Source: Hyphochytrium catenoides
Taxonomy: Eukaryota; Sar; Hyphochytriomycetes; Hyphochytriales; Hyphochytriaceae
DNA: 32,498 nt
Direction of reading: 5' to 3'
NCBI GenBank assembly: GCA_900088475.1
Contig: FLMG01001795.1
Span: 1 to 32,498 of the forward strand
The position numbers and the translations under genes are program-made. A model generated the notes under the pieces. The model was given only the letters and a program-made list of their open reading frames with translations. It did not search any database and was not told the DNA's origin. Of the stretch, positions 9,127 through 19,915 are shown piece by piece. The stretch's first letter is position 1, and each line of letters opens with the position of its first letter.

Positions 9127-12100
9127 TCATCTCTTAGTCGGCGTCAGGCCATAAGCTCCTGCTAGCTTTTGGTCTAAGCGGTCAATAAAGTTCTGGAGGT
9201 TCTCATCTCTATGGGCTTTCTCCCTCTCTTGCCTTTCTAACACGATTCCTCCCGTTATTATCCCTCCCTGCTCTGTAAGCTCTGAGTTACCGCTGCCGCT
9301 TGATAGACTCCCAAAGAGTCTCTCTCCTCTGGCTTCTCCTGTGTCTTGTGCCAGCGGAGCCAGGCTCTTCTCCTCGTCTTCATAGCTCGGCTCTAAAGAG
9401 GGGCCAAAGAGAAGGTCTGCGGATGCGAATGAAGTTGCCAGTCCCGGCGAGAGAAAGTATGGCTTCTCCGCGTCTGTGGGCTGATCGAGATCAAGATCTT
9501 AGCATGTTCTGACAAAATGGAAGGACACTTTGGACACTAATTTCAATCAGCTATCTCCTGTCCCGTTGGCTGTATGGTCTCTCTCCCATGCCCTTCTCTC
9601 TCTCTCAGAACGGCCATTCTAAACTCTATTTGTATGCGTATGTGCTTCTTCCTGCTTACTGTCTCTCCCATTCTTTCTTTGCGCTTTATCTCCTCTCTCT
9701 CTCTCCCTCCCGCTGGGTCTTCTGGTCTTTGTCTCTCCATTTCGTCCCTGCATTTTGCTATCTCTGTCTTCTTCCCTCTCTCTCTCCGCCACAATATCTT
9801 CAGCCCCGCACAAATGATCGTAGCATTGTAACTGCACTTCCCTCGAGCCAAACCCAACTCAAAGCTTACCTCATTCCGAACGTTGGTTGTTTGCTTGAAC
9901 TCGAAGGCGTCTTCTCTCTCGTGCATCTGTCGCAGCATCTCTCTCCTTTCCTCTAGTAAAGTTGCTTCTCTCTCTTTCAATCTCTTTTCAGCCTCCTTTC
10001 GCTCTATCTCTCTTCGATCTCTCTCTCTTTCCTCACGTTCAGCTCGTCTCCGCTCTTGTCTTAGCTGACTCTGTAAGGACTGCAACAGATCCTCTTTGGC
10101 TCTCAGCTCAGTTATCTGCATGTCTTTCTTCACAAGTTGCCTCCTAGAATGACAGAGTAACAATGAGGATTATAAGACGACAACCATGAAGCTCTTGTCG
10201 ATCAAAAAGAAGAGAGAGATGAGATGGACGCGCGTTTATCGCTAAAAGGATCCAAAAGACCGAGAGAGGCATAGAGGCAACGGGAGGAAGAAGAGAGATT
10301 ATATTAGAGATCTCCTGCGAAAAGAAGGCCATAAACTAGATATAAAGGTTGATAATGAGAGCCCGAAGCAGCAGAGGGATGGAGAAAGAGAAAGAGTGAG
10401 ACCATGTTCAGAAAGCAGCAAGAGATTAAGCCAGACAAGGACGGCAAGGCCAAGAAAAGTAGCTACCGACTTTGCCATTTGCAGTTGCTGCTCCAGATTC
10501 TGAAGCTCTCTCTCCATTCTTTGGGCTTCTTCTCTGCTACTCCGTAGAAGGTCTGCTGTTTCTAGACGTAGCTGCCTCTCTGTCTCTTCCTTTTCTTGCT
10601 GGGCACCTTGCTCCTTCTCTAATCTCTCTTTCTCTCTTTTCAACATCTGCACTTCCTCCTGCATTACTTCAAAGTCTGAGAGGAGAAGATCATACTTTGC
10701 AAAAGGAACTGTCTGGAGGAGCTCATCTAGTCCCGCCTGGATCCGTCTCTCCAGAAAGAGAATCATTTCTTTGGCTGTCTCTCTCTCTTTCTCCATGTCC
10801 TTCAGTCTCTCCCCTAATCGCATCAAAGCCGCTTCTTTTTCTTCTTTGTCCCTCTCCTGCTCTTTAAAGCGCTCTTCCGCAGCATTTAGCCGCTTTGCCA
10901 GCACCAGAATCCCCTGCTTTAGGGCTTCTAACGCATGATCACTTGGGTCTTCTGCCTCGTCTTCAGAGGAAGATGGGGCCACTGTAGGAAAGAGGGGGAC
11001 AGGAAAGCGGTCCTGTCTCCAATGTAGAAGCCGCAACGTGGCAACAACAGCAAGGGCAATGGCCTTTAGCCCTCTTCTCCTAAGAAGCGGGCGAGAGAGA
11101 AGAGACGGAGGAAGAGAAAGAGGGTCCGTCCCTTCAAGCGTGATGAGTAAGGCTTCGGCTAGCTCCTGCAGCTTTTTCTCGAATCGAAGGCTCTTGGAGA
11201 GAAAGAAAGAGAGAACTTGCTTTTGAAAGATCAGGTTGTGGACCCTGTCTGCCAACGTCCTCTGCAGGAGACTTAACGGCTCATCTTTCTCCCTCACTGT
11301 CTTCTCTCTCGTTTCCTGTCCTTCTTCGATGGTCTTTGATGGTGCAGGCTGGGTCTCCAAGACTGGTGACAGCTGTAGGCCCTTCAAGGACTGAACGACT
11401 TTCTCTAGTGCAACCATTTTTTCGTCTTTCTGACTGAGGACGATCAGATGCTCTTCTCTCTCCTGGTCCCTGAGATCTTCCCATTTCTTCCTTTCTCGCT
11501 CTCTCTCTCCCTCGAACCTGGAGAGAAGGTTGGCTTCAAGCTCTTTCTTCTCTTCTTCCCAGCCATCTCCAACTGTCTTCTCCAGTTGCTTCAGCCTACC
11601 TTCTAGTTCTCTGGACGACGAAACGTATTGCTCTTTCTCTTTTTTCCTTCTCTCCTCCGCTTCTTCCCATCTGAACATCGCCTTAATACACAGAGACGCT
11701 ACTGCCTGGAGCTGGTCCTGGAGAAGGAAGGTAAGAGCTGAAAGGCTCTCTTCTTCACTAGGCTTTTTTCCCTCTGCTTTTCCAGATCTGTCTTCTGTGT
11801 TCACTTTGTCACTCTTGTCTTTACTTTGCGGCTCTTCCCTCTCTTCTGCTCCACTGTCACCAGCCACTGACTTGACCATCCGCCAGATGCTCTCCGTTTG
11901 CTGCTTACAGAGAAAGAGGGCTGACTTTTGGGTAGCAAGTTCTCTTTCTAGTTCTAAAGCCTAACAAATTCAGTTCAGAAAAGAATTAGCGAGCAAAGGA
12001 GGGAGAGAGGAAAGAGAAAATAGGGAAGAAACGCTCAAGAAGATACGAAGACAAGGAGGTCTACTAAAGCCTGCAGGGCATCGCGAGTGAAGGCCATGTA

Positions 12101-15100
12101 CGGCGAGGAAGTGGAACAAGGAGAAAGTGGGCCGAGAGAGCGAAGGCGATGTGAGGCAATACGCAGGCGAAGAATGCCCCGCCGCTGACGAGTAGAAAGT
12201 TGAGGAGCTCTATGGTAAGATGTAAGTGGGAGCGTTCTTTACCTGTTTCTTCCATTGCTCCTCTACGCTGTTCGCTGTCGCAGCTGTTGCTTGACTACGA
12301 ACCGTTTCTCCTTGGATGGATGCCACACTCTGACTGTTGGCTGCACAAGCTCCCTCCACCTTCTGATGCCGTTCTTCTTCTTGTCTTCGTAATGTTTCTA
12401 ACACCCCCCGGTGCTGCTGCACTTCGTTTTGGGAAGAACGAAGCTGATCCTCTAAACACTGCAGCTAATGGGAAGAGAAGGATCGCAAGAAACGGGGATA
12501 TCAAGCATGAGTGAAGAACGGGGAGCGCAGAGAGACCCTGCCCTGGTGGAAGGGAGGCCGCAGGAAGAAGCAATAGTTGTAAAATGAGAGCAGAGTATCA
12601 GAGGCTCCAAAGGTCTAGAGTTAGATCGTTGACTAAAATAAAGGGTGACACCCTAAAGGTTTAGGAGTGATACCTTCTGCGCTCTTTCTCTGTCTGATTT
12701 CTCTCTGTCTGCTAACTGAGCAAGTGTGGAAACTAGCTTTCTTTGTCTTTCTCGACCGAGAATAGCGGCATCCACAAGTCGGAGCCGGATTGATTCAACG
12801 AGAGATAGGAGGACCTGCCGTTGAGAAGGCGAACAGAGATGACGACACTGTCACGTGCTACCTATATTTACTGACGAGGAAGATGTAAAAGACAGATAGA
12901 AGCTATGCGCTAAAGGTCCTAGAGAAGACGCTTAGTAAGGACGATGGATCAAGCGAGTAATGATCTCTTGGACAGAGGAAAGATACGATCGGCTGGAGGC
13001 CAAGGAGTCATACAGATAATGGACAGATAATAAGCCCAAGACCCCAAGGAATGTGCTAAATCGTGGTGCGCTACATTTGAGCATGGGAGGAAGAGTGAGT
13101 TGGAAATAGAGAGCAGGACTGACCTCAAGACGTGGGAAAGGGCCTTTCCATTCTCCTTTACTCCCAGGAATGATCTACGAATGACAGGAGTCAGAACATG
13201 CAGTACGGTGGGTGCCGAAGAACAACTCCAGGCAATTCAGCGCGATAATCTCGAGAATATTTGAAGGATCGAAAATCCCCAGGATTGATGCATCTTCACC
13301 TTGCCCATGCTCTTTCTCTGTGTATCTCTCCCTTTCCCTTTCTGCGCGTGTCTCTCTCTCCTTGCTGTTGCTCATAATTCCTTTGGCAATATGGCTCCTG
13401 GGCCAGGTTTTGTAGCTTTGCCTCGCAGTACGCTGTCGTCTTACCTCTTTGGAGAGCCTGTTCTTAATGTCAGCAATGACCTCAGGGTCAACTGGTCCAG
13501 AGCGAAGGAGAACTGACTCCACAACTTTTTGAAAGAACTTCAGCTCCTCCTTCATGTCTTTATAAGCGGAGATAAAACCAGAAGCCAATGTAAGGCCATT
13601 GAAGGAACCTTAATTCAGAGACGAGACGGTATTATAAAGTAGAAGTGGAGACATAACCATACAAGTTTGGCTGAAGAAAGGGCTGAAACTGACACTTGAA
13701 CTTCAACTGCTGGACTTAATATACGAGATGACCAATATGCAGTGGCGCACGCGGGGTGTTTGTTACTGGTAGGACAGACAACCATCTCCGGTGAGAGAGA
13801 AAGAAGGCTATTTACCGGTAATGAACTCATTGAGTCTGGTTCCAGCCTTCTCTTTCTCAGTCAAGAGGCGTTCTACCTCAGCACCAGCCCGACGAACCTG
13901 GCTCTCGGACTGCAGCAGCTACGAAAGGACAGGATGGCTGTTACATAGAGACTGATGCAAGTGGGTGGCGGCAATTCAAAACTCTTTAAAACAGAAACAT
14001 TGGCAAGAGTTACCAAGAGCTAGAAGAAGATGTCTGGAGGCCGCCCAAGAGACCGTCATTTGGAGAAAGACCCTAGAGAACTCCACCAAGAAGCTAGCCG
14101 CATGCAAGATCGAAGATCAACGGTCAAGGCATGCTCTTTCTCTTCCTTGCTAAAAGCTCTGCCGTGGACAGCGCTGAGTGATACCTTTTCCTTGAAGTTT
14201 CGGATGCTACCTTCTGTGGAGCTGGCTTTCGCGCTCAGATCCCGCCTCAAACACTCAATTTCAAAATCCTGGAAAGAAGTAAGAAGGTCGGGAGGATGTT
14301 CCCTCAGCAAAGGTAACGGCAACTGAGCTAGCTACTCTTCGATGCCTCTTTTTAACGTCCCCTTCCCTGTCCCTATTAGAGATCCCTAATTGTGATCCAT
14401 AAGGGTTGCTCCGTAGTGGTAGATCCATCTCTTGATAGTCTTGATGCACCCCTGCGTTCTCCTTATAATCTCTTTGGTTGTTCAGAGCCTCCTCTTTTAC
14501 CTTTGCGGCCATAGCTTGCTTCAACGCCTCCGCCTGGGCGGTGAGGTGCTCCTCTTGGTTGAGAAAGGTCTGTAGGCACCGACAGTGAACAAATTATGTA
14601 CAGAGGTGAACAAAAGAGCACGATAAGTTTATCCCCTCCAGGAAGACAGTCTCTACTGATAGGCTGTGTTCTGGGAACCTGTTTTTTAGTGCGAAGGGTC
14701 TCCGCTAGCTTCTTATAGTTCTTTTCTTGTTCTTGAGCTCTGCGCTCTGTCTTTTCCCGCTCTTCTCTAAGGTTCTTGATGGCTTCTTCATCTTTGACAG
14801 CCTAGGAGCAAGGGACCAGCAGAGGTAAGACATAGAGCCTGCTTGGTCTGCCCATGCCGGTGTACTGTTGCCGGCATGAGAGAATCAATTGCTTGAGGAT
14901 GAGGTAGAAGGGCGTTAAGATGATGAGAGTAGGACAGGTACAAGCCTTCCAAAGTACCTTTTGCTTGAGGCCTTCGATCTCTTTCTTAACCTTGCCAAGC
15001 TATAAGTGTTTGGATGAAGAGGCGTCGAAACACATTGTGATGAGGGCAGACACTTTGCAAACGCCAACAGCTAAAGAGCAGATCACCTACCTCGGCCGTG

Positions 15101-17262
15101 TTCTCCTTCTCCCTTATTAGCGCTGTTTCCGCGGACCTCAGCTGTGAAGGTCATCGAATGAGTTAGGGTCGCTAGAGAGGTAGGAGCAATAACGAGGTGC
15201 GACAGGAAAGCCATAAAATAGGACAAGAGGTAAGAAAACAAGTAATGTTCGAAGAAGTCCTCTCTTTGCAAGCCCATATAGAAGGACGCCAACGGACGAG
15301 CTTTAGCACGATGGCTAGCAAAGACAACACTTTTATATAGCGTCGTAGGGATAACGGAGACAACAAAATCCCAAGAAGAAGCTGAAGCAGGATTTACGCT
15401 TAGAGCCAGCGCGTTGTGAACAACGTGACTCTTAGGTTGGAGACGTGGAGAAAGCGTTATCGAAAATTACCTTCTCTCTCAAGATCTTTGCTTCCTTGCG
15501 TAATTCTCTTATTGTCTCTTCTCCCAGTACCAATGTCTCTCTATATTCGTTCTTAGCCTTGGTCTGCTCAACCTTTTGCTCCTATTGAAGTTGGAGGCAA
15601 GAGTGAGCCCAAGTATAGAGCTACGCCTTACGATTGGATCGACTAATGGCTGCCAAGGAAGATCGGAAGGGTAGTCTATGGGATAAAGTTGAGAGGTATA
15701 GACAGAGGGAGGTAAGATAGACTGCAAGCGCGCAGTATTGACTAGATCATCTGGAAAGACGCTTTCGGGAACCTTGGTTAGCTCTGAGGGTAACACTCAT
15801 TTAAAGATTTTGTCCTACTGGTGTGGACGTGTTGAGGTGAGGATGGCTTACCTGCTCCTTCTTTAGAATCATGGCGAGCTCGTACTCTAGCTGGTCTCTG
15901 CTACGTTGGAGCTCTGTTGCCTTTAGCTGGACCACCGCGAAAGCCTTCTTGTTCTCAAGCTCTAGTCTTTCTCTCTCGTGCAACCATTCTTCCTCCTTTT
16001 CTGACAACTGTCGTTTCCAGCTAAGCTCATCTCTCTGCCTGTCTGCCAAGCCCGAGAGGACCTCTCTACTCTTTCCTTCGTTGTCACGTTTCAATCGCTG
16101 AATCTCTTCATCAAGCTCCATGCAGCGCTTCCTATAAAATAAAGTCTCAGGAGAATTTTGCTGCTCTCTAACTGTCTTCTCCAGAACTAGAGAGGGAGGA
16201 CGAAGGCGGCAAACGAACTGCGTCAGATATTGCATGAAGGGACACTGAACTCAAGATAATTGCACGAATTCTGCAATAAGGGCTGTCAAAGAGGGAGACA
16301 CTGCAATCCAAGAGTGAGAGGCGGCAACCTAGTATTTAGACTCCCAGGATTATGAACAGAGAACTAGGACTAGGCGAGGAACCTGAAGGTTGAATTAGTT
16401 AAATAGAGAGATTAAGTACGGAAAAGTCTGGGGAGAAAGACTGACGATGAATCCTCTGGGTCTGGGATTGGAGCTGCTCCCTTGCCGCCCTCAAGAGCTC
16501 GAATTGGCTCTTGAGCACTTTCATCGCCTGCTCATCGGCGAGCAGCTCCTGCAAAAGAGACAGAAGAAGGGAAAATAAAGCCGATGAAGATAGTTTGTTA
16601 TGTAGAGGGCGATTGACAGACCCAAATGCTAGCCAGCAGCGTTGAAGATGTGAACCCTTGAAAGAAGTTGGGAGATGATCAATGAGCTGGGAGTACAGAG
16701 GTTAACTGACCCTAAGATCCAGCTCATCGGCCATGTCCTGTAGGGTAAAGTCGAAAGTCGAGGAGAAATCGGCCCCGATGCTTTGCAAAGAAGAAGAGAC
16801 ATTGCCAGTCTTGAGCTCACTCTCTTCCTCTGGCGTTTCTTGTGGCTCTGCATGCTCCTCCAGTTTGTGGCCTCTTTTGCTTTCTCCTTGAAATTCTCCA
16901 TTGCTGAGGGTATGCATCCCCTTGAGCTCCTCTACGAGACGTCTTTGTCTGTTGAGGTTATCTCTTTGTTGTTGCAACCGCTGCTCAAAGCCATCGTCCC
17001 GCCCGGGCAAGAAGGAGAAGGAAGAGGCTGAAGAAAGAATAGTGGACGCCGCTCTAGGCTCATTATTGTTGCCGCTTCCTGTTCTAGAAAACATAGCGCT
17101 GTGTCTCCTCAAAGCCACCTTTCGCTTGCCGTTTAAGGTCTGAGGACAGGATAGCTCAGCAGTCCCATCATGAGGCTGGAATGTCGGCAAGAAAATCCAG
17201 ATTAAGTGTGAGGAAGAGTGTTTGCCCTACTGTAGCAGGTTGACTTTCATGAGCTCTTCCAT
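9127..17262 (-). CDS. Large multi-exon coiled-coil protein with a PACT-like segment (about 1378 aa)
   Basis: Exons, 5' to 3': 17262-17231 (tentative), 17098-16711, 16548-16446, 16186-15852, 15581-15471, 15141-15091, 14999-14958, 14801-14679, 14569-14501, 14268-14185, 13918-13816, 13608-13445, 13174-13124, 12814-12674, 12464-12243, 11960-10471, 10143-9870, 9480-9127. Reading phases agree at every junction and the total is 1379 codons. The product is rich in Glu, Lys, Arg, Gln and Leu with heptad-like spacing, as in golgins and centrosomal scaffolds. Residues about 911-992 (11249-11004) carry RVHNLIFQKQVLSFFL and, after a spacer, GLKAIALAVVATLRLLHW, matching the layout of the PACT domain that targets pericentrin-type proteins to centrosomes or basal bodies. 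The last exon is non-coiled (LSSGSGNSELTEQGG) and ends GAYGLTPTKR. The first exon is uncertain; the Met at 17094 is an alternative start. A golgin-type tether is the main alternative function. Confidence 0.7.
11004..11249 (-). other. PACT-like domain segment within the coiled-coil gene
   Basis: An aromatic-Gln-Lys start (IFQKQVL), a mid-segment with conserved-looking Glu residues, then a basic cluster (LLRRRG) leading into an alternating hydrophobic helix with RLLHW at its end. PACT domains of centrosomal proteins share this order: a QK-containing helix, a variable linker, then an Arg/Ala/Ile/Val helix ending in Arg-Leu and Trp. Recognition is by eye; a transmembrane or purely structural helix is the alternative. 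Confidence 0.45.
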
Positions 17263-17417
17263 TGCTAGGCTACCGGAGCGGATGAGCGGGAGACCATGAG
17301 CAGGAACAGCCCAAGGCAAGCCTCGTCTGAGAAGCACAGGTTCCCCCCGGGCTGAGGTTCTCTGGCTTGGGCATAGAGCGGTGGACTACAACAGCTACCG
17401 CAGACTATGCTCTGGAG

Positions 17418-17425
17418 CATTTATA
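17418..17425 (-). promoter_or_regulatory. TATA-like box upstream of the coiled-coil gene
   Basis: TATAAATG reads on the minus strand about 155 bases upstream of the tentative ATG at 17262. The distance leaves room for a short 5' untranslated region. No other core-promoter motif was identified. Confidence 0.35.
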
Positions 17426-17429
17426 GACC

Positions 17430-18244
17430 CGTGACTTCAAATAATCAATGCCCTATGGTACATACGAGGGCCATATAGATGCTGCTCTTCTTAGATGGTG
17501 CTGGCAAACCCAATGTCTCTCCTGTTCTGAATTCTGAAGCTTTTCGTGAGCAAAGCTTCAGATGTCGGTTTGCTGTCATCAATATCACCAAACTGATATC
17601 CTACTCAGTTATCAAACCTTAGAAGTATATCTCCCATCTCCTCATCTCCTCTTGTTATTCGAAATTCACTCATTCCGTATTTGAGATGTTGAAAGTCTTT
17701 CTTGTCGGCATCCGAACTCCGCAATTTAGATTTGGAATTCAGAGCCTCGCCATATGTATTGTACCTCTCTTTTGGAAATCGATGCTTCTAGTTTTCGGAC
17801 TCGGCAAAAATAGGTACGTGAACCTTTGAGAAAGGGCAAAAAAGATAGATTTTCTCTCCTCCGTTGATTTTTGCGCCTCGATCTTTCCAATAATAATAAA
17901 AGAACTCGCAACCTTTCTGCTGCGTGATGAGCGAAGACTATTGCGTCTCTAGATTTGCCAACAATAGGTAAACGGTTAGGTCTTCACCTTCAAGGAAAGC
18001 AACGGAGCTAGTTTTAAGCTACTGCCGCTCATCCAGATTACATCCCTTCTTAGAGGGTAAGTGGTTTCACAGATTGCTGAACAATCCTACATCATCCGTG
18101 CCTTTGCGCGCGACATTGTCCTGCGTCCATTGCAAGTCCTGTGTCCTCTAGGTGCGATAGCTCGTCTCCTGTTCTTCATCTGCTGACTTCGTTCACCCCC
18201 TATCTAGGAAAGAATTACTAGTGAAGAGATAGTATAAGGATACC
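17430..18244. other. Divergent intergenic region
   Basis: This lies between the start of the coiled-coil gene (minus) and the Alba gene (plus), so it should contain both promoters. It is AT-richer than the neighbouring exons and has no ATG-started frame of note. A minus frame at 17726-17911 starts only at TTG and is not supported. Confidence 0.5.
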
Positions 18245-18641
18245 ATGAGCGAGGACAAGCGAGAAGGCGAGGAGAACGTGACCGTCTCTGTTAGACGAAC
18301 GCCAGGTGAGTCTCCGTGACAGCCTTGCTTATTGTTACATTGTTGGGGTGTGCGGCTAATCTAAGGCCCGATCGCTGCTAGCTTTCTACGCTACGGTTGC
18401 CGCCAATAAGCTAAAGTCAACTGAGACCATCAACATTCTGGCTGCTGACGCTGCCATTACCGGTGCCGCACAAGTCACAGAGATTCTAAAGAGCCGAAAT
18501 GACGCAGTCGTAACTAGCATCAAGACTTCTTATGGCTATGGACCACATGGAGGTGGCTATCGTGCAGCTAGAATGCACATCATTGTACAGCGTACCCCTC
18601 AATTCCTTGCGAGGCTGCAGGAAGCTGAGGCAGAAGCTTGA
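18245..18641 (+). CDS. Alba-domain nucleic-acid-binding protein (two exons, 106 aa)
   Basis: Exons 18245-18305 and 18382-18641 are joined across a 76-nt intron (GTGAGT to CTGCTAG), giving 107 codons including the stop. The product begins MSEDKREGEENVTVSVRRTP and then follows the Alba fold: AFYATVAANKLK, a helix with INILAADAAITGAAQVTEIL, a strand with VVTSIKTSY, the loop YGYGPHGGGYRAARM, then HIIVQRTPQF. Alba proteins are small DNA/RNA binders; eukaryotic members include Rpp20/Rpp25-like RNase P/MRP subunits and plant or protist RNA-binding Alba proteins. The Gly-rich loop and short length fit the single-domain class. The C-terminus is acidic (EAEAEA). Its exact RNA or DNA target cannot be read from sequence. 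Confidence 0.85.
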
Positions 18642-19915
18642 CAGATAGAGACGGAGCTAGGCTGGAAGAGGCTATCTACAGCAACACTTATGATACGTAA
18701 CGGTATTGTTACCTTCTCAAGCGATAATGCTGAATGCGCTAAGCAAGCCACTAGTACGCTACGGTCTGTACGGTGAAGCGAGTGGTCTTGCCTCTTTTCC
18801 ATCTTACATTACGACCTCCCTTGCCCATTCGCATCCTCCCCTGCGTTTGCCCTTCTTCGGTAGAGATGTTCTGGAGTTGTCATAGTCCTCTCCAATACAG
18901 CTAGGTCGCATCATATGTCCTCCTAGCGTAGCCTCCACGCTCTGTGTGTTGCGCCTTGCAAATACCGTGGTGCTTCTACGCTGCTGCCTTATGGCCTGGA
19001 TCTTTTCGACTCTAGGTTGAAGATGGGGGCCGCAGTGGTTCTGCACTTTGCTCTGGTGTAGACGGCATTGACGTAGACGAAAATACTACGATTAAGTCAT
19101 CATCATGGATATCCTTTGTTGAGGTCACTAGCAGTGGTGTTAACGAAGGTGAAGATCAGGAAACAAGTAGAAGAAGGGTGACTTCTACACACGCCCACTA
19201 GAGCTATTGCTAGAAAGCCGAGTGAGAGCTTCTTTATATCAGAGAAATGAATCCATCATCATCTGCTATTTCTAACAGAAATAGCGACTTTCTAGAAGCA
19301 GCTGTCCACTCTCGTCAGCATATGTAGTACGAAGTAGTCCGTCTCTGTCAGCGTCACCACCACTACTCCTCCCGTTTTGGGCGTCGCTACCTAGAGTAAC
19401 CTCAAGAAGGGTCATTGGGGTCCTCCATGATGTCATGCGACTCCTTCAGTGTAGAAGGTGTTGGGATGTTGGTGGCGATATGTTGAATTTTGGTGCTGCT
19501 CCTCTTCTGAGCAGCAAGCGCTCGCGGTGCGAGAGGCTGTAACGACTCTTCTCTTTACTTTACTTTTAGAAGGTTCTGGCCCATATGTTGTTTACCTTGG
19601 TCATGGGGTTCAATCATCAAAATAGCTAAAACAAGGAAAAGAGCCCACAGTTCTGCCTTCTGTGCCAAGCACTATCCCTATCTCTTATGTGGTTGTCTAC
19701 CTTGAATGCTTTGCATCAAGAATGTTGTTATAGCTTCCCATGCCTGCAGAGTGTAAGAGTGGCAGCGAGAAGAGGAATAACAAGTTAGGGCAGACTAGGA
19801 GCAAGGTTTGCTAGGTGGGAAAAGAAAGGAAAGAAGCCAAGATTAGACCAACGAGAGAGAGAGAGAGAGGTAGAGTACCAGCAGGAGGGGACCAGCACAG
19901 ACGCAGTCAGGGCTT
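18642..19915. other. Unresolved 1.3 kb with competing short exon candidates
   Basis: Several short frames look protein-like but conflict. On plus, 19021-19202 follows an acceptor (TTTTCGACTCTAG) and reads VEDGGRSGSALCSG then an acidic stretch ending TSTHAH; another strong acceptor (TTTACTTTACTTTTAG) at about 19570 opens a 19-codon frame. On minus, an ATG at 19436 opens 54 codons ending at 19272, and 19046-18804 is open without an ATG. No set of exons could be joined with confidence. The region also contains the 3' flanks of the Alba and G6PD genes and a GA tract near 19855-19868. Confidence 0.4.
19265..19285. repeat. Perfect 9-bp hairpin with a 3-nt loop
   Basis: GCTATTTCT, AAC, AGAAATAGC forms a perfect stem. 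On the minus strand it overlaps the stop codon of the small frame 19436-19272. Its function, if any, is unknown. Confidence 0.5.

Noticed and set aside
9543-9869. Extension of the penultimate coiled-coil exon to a stop at 9543
   Set aside because: The sequence after the GTAAGC donor is GA low complexity, and an in-phase acceptor at 9481 opens a convincing 118-codon last exon.
10472-10867. Plus-strand frames opposite the coiled-coil gene
   Set aside because: They are antisense shadows of GA-rich exons, which read as Ser/Leu/Pro strings on the other strand.
13175-13444. Read-through of the minus-strand exon ending at 13445 to a stop at 13175
   Set aside because: Splicing from the GTAAGA at 13444 to the strong acceptor before 13174 keeps phase and leads to further good exons; the read-through would end the protein early.
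13965-14153. Plus-strand frame with a coiled-coil look (AAQETVIWRKTLE)
   Set aside because: It lies in an intron of the minus-strand gene, overlaps its exon side by chance, and could not be linked to any plus-strand exon; a missed minus exon here was also tested and did not fit the phase.
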